From positions 20,615-84,614 of the forward strand of contig CAKUDG010000011.1 in assembly GCA_934644965.1 (NCBI GenBank): a stretch of DNA of 64,000 nucleotides, in the 5' to 3' direction. The position numbers and the translations under genes were made by a program. This document shows, in pieces, positions 60,291 through 64,000 of this stretch. Each line of letters begins with the position of its first letter. Position 1 is the first letter of the stretch. The notes below the pieces were generated by a model. It had not been told where the DNA came from, searched no databases, and was given only the letters and a program-made list of their open reading frames with translations. The stretch is from an uncultured Victivallales bacterium. GTDB lineage: Bacteria > Verrucomicrobiota > Lentisphaeria > Victivallales > UBA1829.

Positions 60291-62624
60291 TCAGTCCCTC
60301 CTGTTTCCCGCCGCCATCCCTCCGAGGATGGACTTTTTCAAAGAAAGATATTCCGGCATGGATCCATACAAGCGGTCCAGGACCTCCAGAGTCTTTCCCG
60401 CGATCTCGGCATCGTTCTGTTTCGCCAGAAGCCCCAGACGCCAGGAAAGATAAGAACGGGCGAATTCAAGAGTCTCCTGCTTTGCGGCGGAAGTATCCGC
60501 CAGTTTCCCGGCCTCCGCGAAATATCCGTACAGAAGCAGATAAGCAAACACCTCTTTTCTCCGTTCCGGGGAAATGCTGAAAAGTTTCATGGCGGAAGTT
60601 CTTCTGAGCTCCCGTTTCACATTTCCCAAAGCCTTAGCCAAATTCTGCGCGTTCTGGAGGACAGCCTTCATCTGCGTCAGCCAGCGTTCGGTCTGAAGGA
60701 GAAGAGTCTGATGGGCAGAGGAGTCCTCCTCCCCCTCTTTCAGGAAATCAGGCGCAACAAGCTGTTCAGCGGCCGCCGCGGGTCCGGAACGGCGGCAGGT
60801 CACCACCAGATTTTTGCGGAGCAGATCCTTCCAATTTCCAGTTTTGGCCGCAAGTACGGGATCTGCAGTCTGTTCTGCAGTTTCCCTTCCCGCTTTTTCT
60901 TCGCCTTTCTCGGCTTTCCTTTCTGAATTCTCGGGGGAAGAAAATTCCCCGGGGGAGGAGGAGGCGTCTCCGTCCGGAGAAATTTCTCTGGAATCCGAAA
61001 GATTCGTGCGCTTGATTTTTCCTTTCAAAGCCTCACAGAACGCAAGATCCCTCTTCAGAAAACCGTTCCAGTATTCGAGTTCCTGCTTGTTTTTGGAAGA
61101 GGAAACAGGCAGTTCGGAAAGTTGGGCCATCAGTTCCTTGAACTGACTGACAAGCGCTTCGGCTCTGGCTGGATCCACGTTTTCTCCCCTGCGGAGAGCT
61201 TCCTGGATTTCACTCATGACGTTTTTCAGTTTTGCATACTGGTCTTTCTGGACATCAAGGAGGGCCTGGACGCGGGCGTCTTCAGCGGCACGGGACTCGG
61301 AAATTTTCTTCAGTCTGAAATAGGCGTCATGAATTTTCTTTCTTTTCTCCGGATCGACTCCCGTTTTTGCTGCAAGAAGCCGCGCTGTGGCGAGGAGATC
61401 GACAGCCGATTCCAGATGTTCATCCCCCTGTTTCAACATTTCCGCGGCCTCGTCATAATAGCGGATGGCATTTGCCGTGTTGTTTCTGGCCAGGAAGTAG
61501 TATCCGACCCCGCAGGCAATCACCAGCAGGATCAACAAATTGATGCCCATCATAACAGGATTCACAGAATGCCTCCGGGTTTTCACCGTATTCGTATTCT
61601 GCTTCCGGGTCAGCAGACGTTTTTTCTGCCTGTCGGCATTTTCCGCGTCAAGCTGGGATCCGACCTTTTTTGCAGGAAGTGATTTCCTGATTTTCCTGGC
61701 TTCTGAAAGAAACTGCTTCCAGCTTCCAAAACGTTTTTCCGGTTTTTTCGCCATCATCCGACGCATCAGAGAAATCAGCTGCGGAGAAATCCGGCTGGAG
61801 GGATTCCTTGTTTCCGGCATGGGGAACGGAGCGGAAGTATGAAGTTCCAGAATCCGCATGATATCGGACGAATCGTCATAAGGAGGCACTCCCACCACGA
61901 GATGATACAGCGTTGTCCCCAGCGAATAAAGATCAGTGCTCCAGGTGAGTTTTTCCCCTCGGATCTGTTCCGGGCTCATGTAGAACGGGGATCCTTCGAT
62001 ATGACCGTTCTGGATGCTCGATTCGCCGCGGCTCTGGGCGATCCCCATGTCCAGAAGCACGGCCTCGCCGTCCTCGTTGATGATGATGTTCCCGGGCTTG
62101 ATATCGCGATGGAACATTTTGTATTTCTGCCAGACGTAGTCAAGCGCTTTTGCAATGTCCAGCACATAATCCAGCGCTTCGCTTTGGGGAATGGGGCCGC
62201 CGTTGTCAATGCGTGCGTCCAGAGTGTCTCCTGCAACGTACTGCATGGCGAGAAAATAAATCCCGTTATCTTCTCCGGCGTCGAGAGCGGTCACCACATT
62301 CTGATGCTGAATGCGCCCGAGGGTTTTGACCTCGTTCAGGAAATGCATCAGGGACCCCTTGTCCCGCGTCTGGCTCTTGAGCAAAACTTTTAAGGCCACG
62401 GGCCGCTGCATGGACATCTGATTCGCCAGATAGACATTCCCGGTGCCGCCGCGCCCGATCAGACGCAGAATTTCAAACCCTCCGATCTGATATCCCTGCG
62501 GGAAAATAAAATCGACATCGCACGCAGGGGTCTTTTCCCGGCAGTATGGACATGTAATCATGTCATCCCGGTCGGGTTCTTCTTCAAAAGTCCCTCCGCA
62601 TCTGGCGCATTGATAATTCAGCAT
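60291..62624 (-). CDS. Membrane-anchored Ser/Thr protein kinase with N-terminal zinc ribbon
   Basis: 777 residues from the ATG at 62624, with GGAG five bases upstream; longer versions are not needed. A zinc ribbon (Cys6-x2-Cys9...Cys25-x2-Cys28) precedes the PknB-like kinase: GRGGTGNVYLA loop, Lys79 in VALKVL, His172-Arg173-Asp174 (FHRDIKPGN), Asp192-Met-Gly instead of D-F-G, and SPFYMSPEQI. A single span (MMGINLLILLVIACGVGYYFLA) lies at ~365-385. The extracytoplasmic part (~390) is coiled-coil with an acidic Ser/Glu patch. The activation segment is complete, so an active kinase is likely. It is alone in its transcript, with a strong promoter at 62700-62728. Confidence 0.92.
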   Translation of the reverse strand: MLNYQCARCGGTFEEEPDRDDMITCPYCREKTPACDVDFIFPQGYQIGGFEILRLIGRGGTGNVYLANQMSMQRPVALKVLLKSQTRDKGSLMHFLNEVKTLGRIQHQNVVTALDAGEDNGIYFLAMQYVAGDTLDARIDNGGPIPQSEALDYVLDIAKALDYVWQKYKMFHRDIKPGNIIINEDGEAVLLDMGIAQSRGESSIQNGHIEGSPFYMSPEQIRGEKLTWSTDLYSLGTTLYHLVVGVPPYDDSSDIMRILELHTSAPFPMPETRNPSSRISPQLISLMRRMMAKKPEKRFGSWKQFLSEARKIRKSLPAKKVGSQLDAENADRQKKRLLTRKQNTNTVKTRRHSVNPVMMGINLLILLVIACGVGYYFLARNNTANAIRYYDEAAEMLKQGDEHLESAVDLLATARLLAAKTGVDPEKRKKIHDAYFRLKKISESRAAEDARVQALLDVQKDQYAKLKNVMSEIQEALRRGENVDPARAEALVSQFKELMAQLSELPVSSSKNKQELEYWNGFLKRDLAFCEALKGKIKRTNLSDSREISPDGDASSSPGEFSSPENSERKAEKGEEKAGRETAEQTADPVLAAKTGNWKDLLRKNLVVTCRRSGPAAAAEQLVAPDFLKEGEEDSSAHQTLLLQTERWLTQMKAVLQNAQNLAKALGNVKRELRRTSAMKLFSISPERRKEVFAYLLLYGYFAEAGKLADTSAAKQETLEFARSYLSWRLGLLAKQNDAEIAGKTLEVLDRLYGSMPEYLSLKKSILGGMAAGNRRD

Positions 62625-62699
62625 AGGTCTCCATTCAGTTCTGACATCTCCCGCAGGAGTGCAAACGGAAACAGTCTTTCCAGAAACTGGCAATCATAT

Positions 62700-62728
62700 A
62701 CTATAGCACAAAAAATACTTATTGTCAA
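62700..62728 (-). promoter_or_regulatory. Promoter of the Ser/Thr kinase gene
   Basis: On the minus strand: TTGACA (62728-62723), 17 bases, TATAGT (62705-62700). The start is near 62692, giving a 68-base leader. Confidence 0.88.
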
Positions 62729-62823
62729 CAGCTCGCGCATCTTTTTCCTGATGAATTTCCTGACTCCAGATGTCAAAAAAAAGAGTGTCAAAAAAACGGA
62801 AGGATCTTTTCTAAAAAAGAAAT

Positions 62824-62852
62824 TTGCAGAACTCTGGCGAAGGGAATATAAT
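62824..62852 (+). promoter_or_regulatory. Promoter of the 63061 lipoprotein gene
   Basis: TTGCAG (62824-62829), 17 bases, TATAAT (62847-62852). The start is near 62859, about 200 bases before the gene. Confidence 0.7.
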
Positions 62853-63060
62853 ATCCTCTGCTATCCCTCCTCATTCCCTCACCACATAGTTTGCCTTCCC
62901 CGGGATCAGGCTGGAAAACAATGGGGAAAACGGGGGAGAGTCTCGGGTGGGAAAAGAATGAGCACGGGGAGACGAGGTGAAAGGAATTCTTCAATTGCAT
63001 CCCGGAAGCCGGAACCGGAAAGGGAAAGAGAAACAAATGCTTTGCCTAAGAGGGAAACGA

Positions 63061-63741
63061 ATGATGGGCTTTCCCCTGATCTTTCTGAGCCTTATTCCCG
63101 TGCAGTTGTTCTTCTTTTCCGGGTGCCTCGCTTCGTCCGACTGGATGGGGAGAGCAGGAGCAGCAAGCTCTGCTTCTGCCGATTTTGTTCCGGATTCGGA
63201 AGGGGAAACGAAAGCGGTCAGTAAACCCGCGGGCCCAGTTTCCAAGATGCGTCTGGAATCGATTTTGAGGGAAAAGACCTTTACATGCGCCTATGCACCG
63301 GGAAAAAAGGAACTGGTCCGGAAGGCGGCGGACGGGTCACCTGCGGGGGTGGAACCGGAACTGATCCGTGAAATAGCAAAACGCCTTGGATTCCGGGTCC
63401 GTTTTCTGGAACTCTCCCGGGAAGCAATTCCGGGGATGCTCAGGAGCGGCCGTGCCGACATTGCTTCTGCCGGACTGGGGAAAAAAAGCATTGAGTCTCT
63501 TTCTCTGAAACCAGTTCTTTTTTATTCACGCGGGAAGGATCCGCAGAATCCGGCCTTTCTGATCCGTGCGGACGATCCGGAATGGGAAGCCCTCTTGGAA
63601 GAGGCATTTGCGGGGATAGATTTTGAGTTCACTCCGGCTATGGTAAACGAGGCGGAGATCCGGCTGATATCCACGGAGCCGGGATCACTTCCTCCGCTGA
63701 CAGTCGATGTGGAAATTTCAGGGGAAGAAGTTTCTGAATAA
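63061..63741 (+). CDS. Lipoprotein resembling one lobe of an SBP family 3 binding protein
   Basis: 226 residues from the ATG at 63061, which has AGAGGG six bases upstream. The signal ends in a lipobox FFFSGC at about residue 20. After a Ser/Ala linker, residues ~70-150 (FTCAYAPGKKELVR, AGVEPELIREIAKRLGFRVRFLEL, GMLRSGRADIASAG) match the first lobe of amino-acid-type binding proteins. The protein then ends after about 75 more residues, without the second lobe. A normal family member has about 220 residues in the binding fold. It could be a truncated gene or a one-lobe domain fused to a new tail. No ABC permease is adjacent. Confidence 0.7.
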   Translation: MMGFPLIFLSLIPVQLFFFSGCLASSDWMGRAGAASSASADFVPDSEGETKAVSKPAGPVSKMRLESILREKTFTCAYAPGKKELVRKAADGSPAGVEPELIREIAKRLGFRVRFLELSREAIPGMLRSGRADIASAGLGKKSIESLSLKPVLFYSRGKDPQNPAFLIRADDPEWEALLEEAFAGIDFEFTPAMVNEAEIRLISTEPGSLPPLTVDVEISGEEVSE

Positions 63742-63808
63742 GGATTCATTTTTGTCCGTCTTCTTGTGAAGGAGAGATGGGAATGAGAGAAAAAATTCAT
63801 CTTTGGGT

Positions 63809-63836
63809 TTGATTTTTGGATTTGATCCATTATAGT
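63809..63836 (+). promoter_or_regulatory. Promoter of tRNA-Val
   Basis: TTGATT (63809-63814), 16 bases, TATAGT (63831-63836). The start is about ten bases before the tRNA. Confidence 0.65.
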
Positions 63837-63852
63837 AATGGGATATGAGTTT

Positions 63853-63929
63853 GGGCGCTTAGTTCAGCTGGCTAGAACGCTACCTTCACACGGTAGAGGT
63901 CGAGGGTTCGAGTCCCCCAGCGCCCACCA
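63853..63929 (+). tRNA. tRNA-Val (anticodon CAC)
   Basis: 77 nt with encoded CCA. Acceptor stem GGGCGCT/AGCGCCC; D-arm AGTTCAGCTGGCTAGAACG; anticodon stem CTACC/GGTAG with loop TTCACAC, giving CAC that reads GUG; T-arm GAGGGTTCGAGTCCCCC with the TTCGA-type loop. Confidence 0.97.
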
Positions 63930-63945
63930 TTTTTTTGATTCTCCG

Positions 63946-63972
63946 CCGATCGGTCTTCCGGTCGGTTTTTTT
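63946..63972 (+). terminator. Intrinsic terminator of tRNA-Val
   Basis: 8-bp stem CCGATCGG/CCGGTCGG (with one G-U pair), TCTT loop, seven T, starting 17 bases after the tRNA. Confidence 0.9.
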
Positions 63973-64000
63973 CGTTTCGGGGGTAAATTTGAGCTCAACT

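Larger units (their letters stand above)
62625..63060. other. Divergent region between kinase and lipoprotein genes
   Basis: 436 bases with a near-consensus promoter on each strand (62700-62728 minus, 62824-62852 plus). It is AT-rich between them, and purine-rich toward the lipoprotein gene. Confidence 0.7.

Noticed and set aside
1..64000. CRISPR arrays, rRNA genes, insertion sequences, prophage genes
   Set aside because: No regularly spaced repeats, transposase or integrase motifs, phage structural genes or rRNA-like segments were found.

Overview
The window looks like chromosomal DNA from an anaerobic bacterium of the Lentisphaerota/Verrucomicrobiota side of the PVC superphylum; a Victivallales-like gut or sediment fermenter is my best guess. 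This is inferred from gene content: three pseudopilin-like proteins with the FTLIELLVV segment and C-terminal H-x9-DG-type motifs, paired ExbD genes with a DUF4159-like protein, a GntR/LacI hybrid regulator, several glycoside hydrolases, and a trimeric [FeFe]-hydrogenase operon under Rex. No rRNA, phage, insertion sequence or CRISPR array was seen. One tRNA lies at the right edge.

Layout. 1-2055 (+): the tail of a peptide-type solute-binding protein and a GT-C-like membrane glycosyltransferase. 2214-4817 (-): GH27 alpha-galactosidase, a tiny zinc-ribbon protein and a polysaccharide-deacetylase-like protein. 5124-15057 (-): a housekeeping run in the transcription order rimO, pgsA, hflX, a 1061-residue periplasmic coiled-coil protein, ybaB, recR, aguB, aguA (the last two convert agmatine to putrescine). 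15402-18449 (+): GntR/LacI-type regulator and two pseudopilins. 18446-23887 (-): small membrane protein, lipoprotein and a 1484-residue two-domain glycogen debranching enzyme. 24185-28503: a membrane protein, a GH4 alpha-galactosidase-like enzyme and a divergent Gfo/Idh/MocA oxidoreductase.

28929-44621 (-) is the most unusual region. It is a likely eight-gene operon encoding a 2538-residue exported TPR/beta-sandwich protein, a 534-residue TPR protein, a 773-residue TPR/beta-sandwich protein, ExbB, two ExbD proteins, a TonB-like single-span protein and a membrane-anchored DUF4159-like protein. I read it as a proton-motive-force-driven envelope machine of unknown function, with two tandem promoters at its head.

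44922-50764 (-): rex, hydC, hydB, hydA, folK. A Rex-type operator sits at the predicted start of transcription. HydA keeps its four H-cluster cysteine ligands but lacks the usual proton-relay cysteine and carries a Gly/Cys-rich insertion; HydB has lost peripheral Fe-S domains. 51112-52401 (-): cinA. 52765-60227 (+): two envelope proteins, a third pseudopilin with a long structured leader, a serine hydrolase, a MarR regulator with a clear operator, a MATE exporter and a GNAT acetyltransferase. 60291-62624 (-): membrane-anchored Ser/Thr kinase. 63061-63972 (+): a half-size solute-binding lipoprotein and tRNA-Val(CAC) with its terminator.
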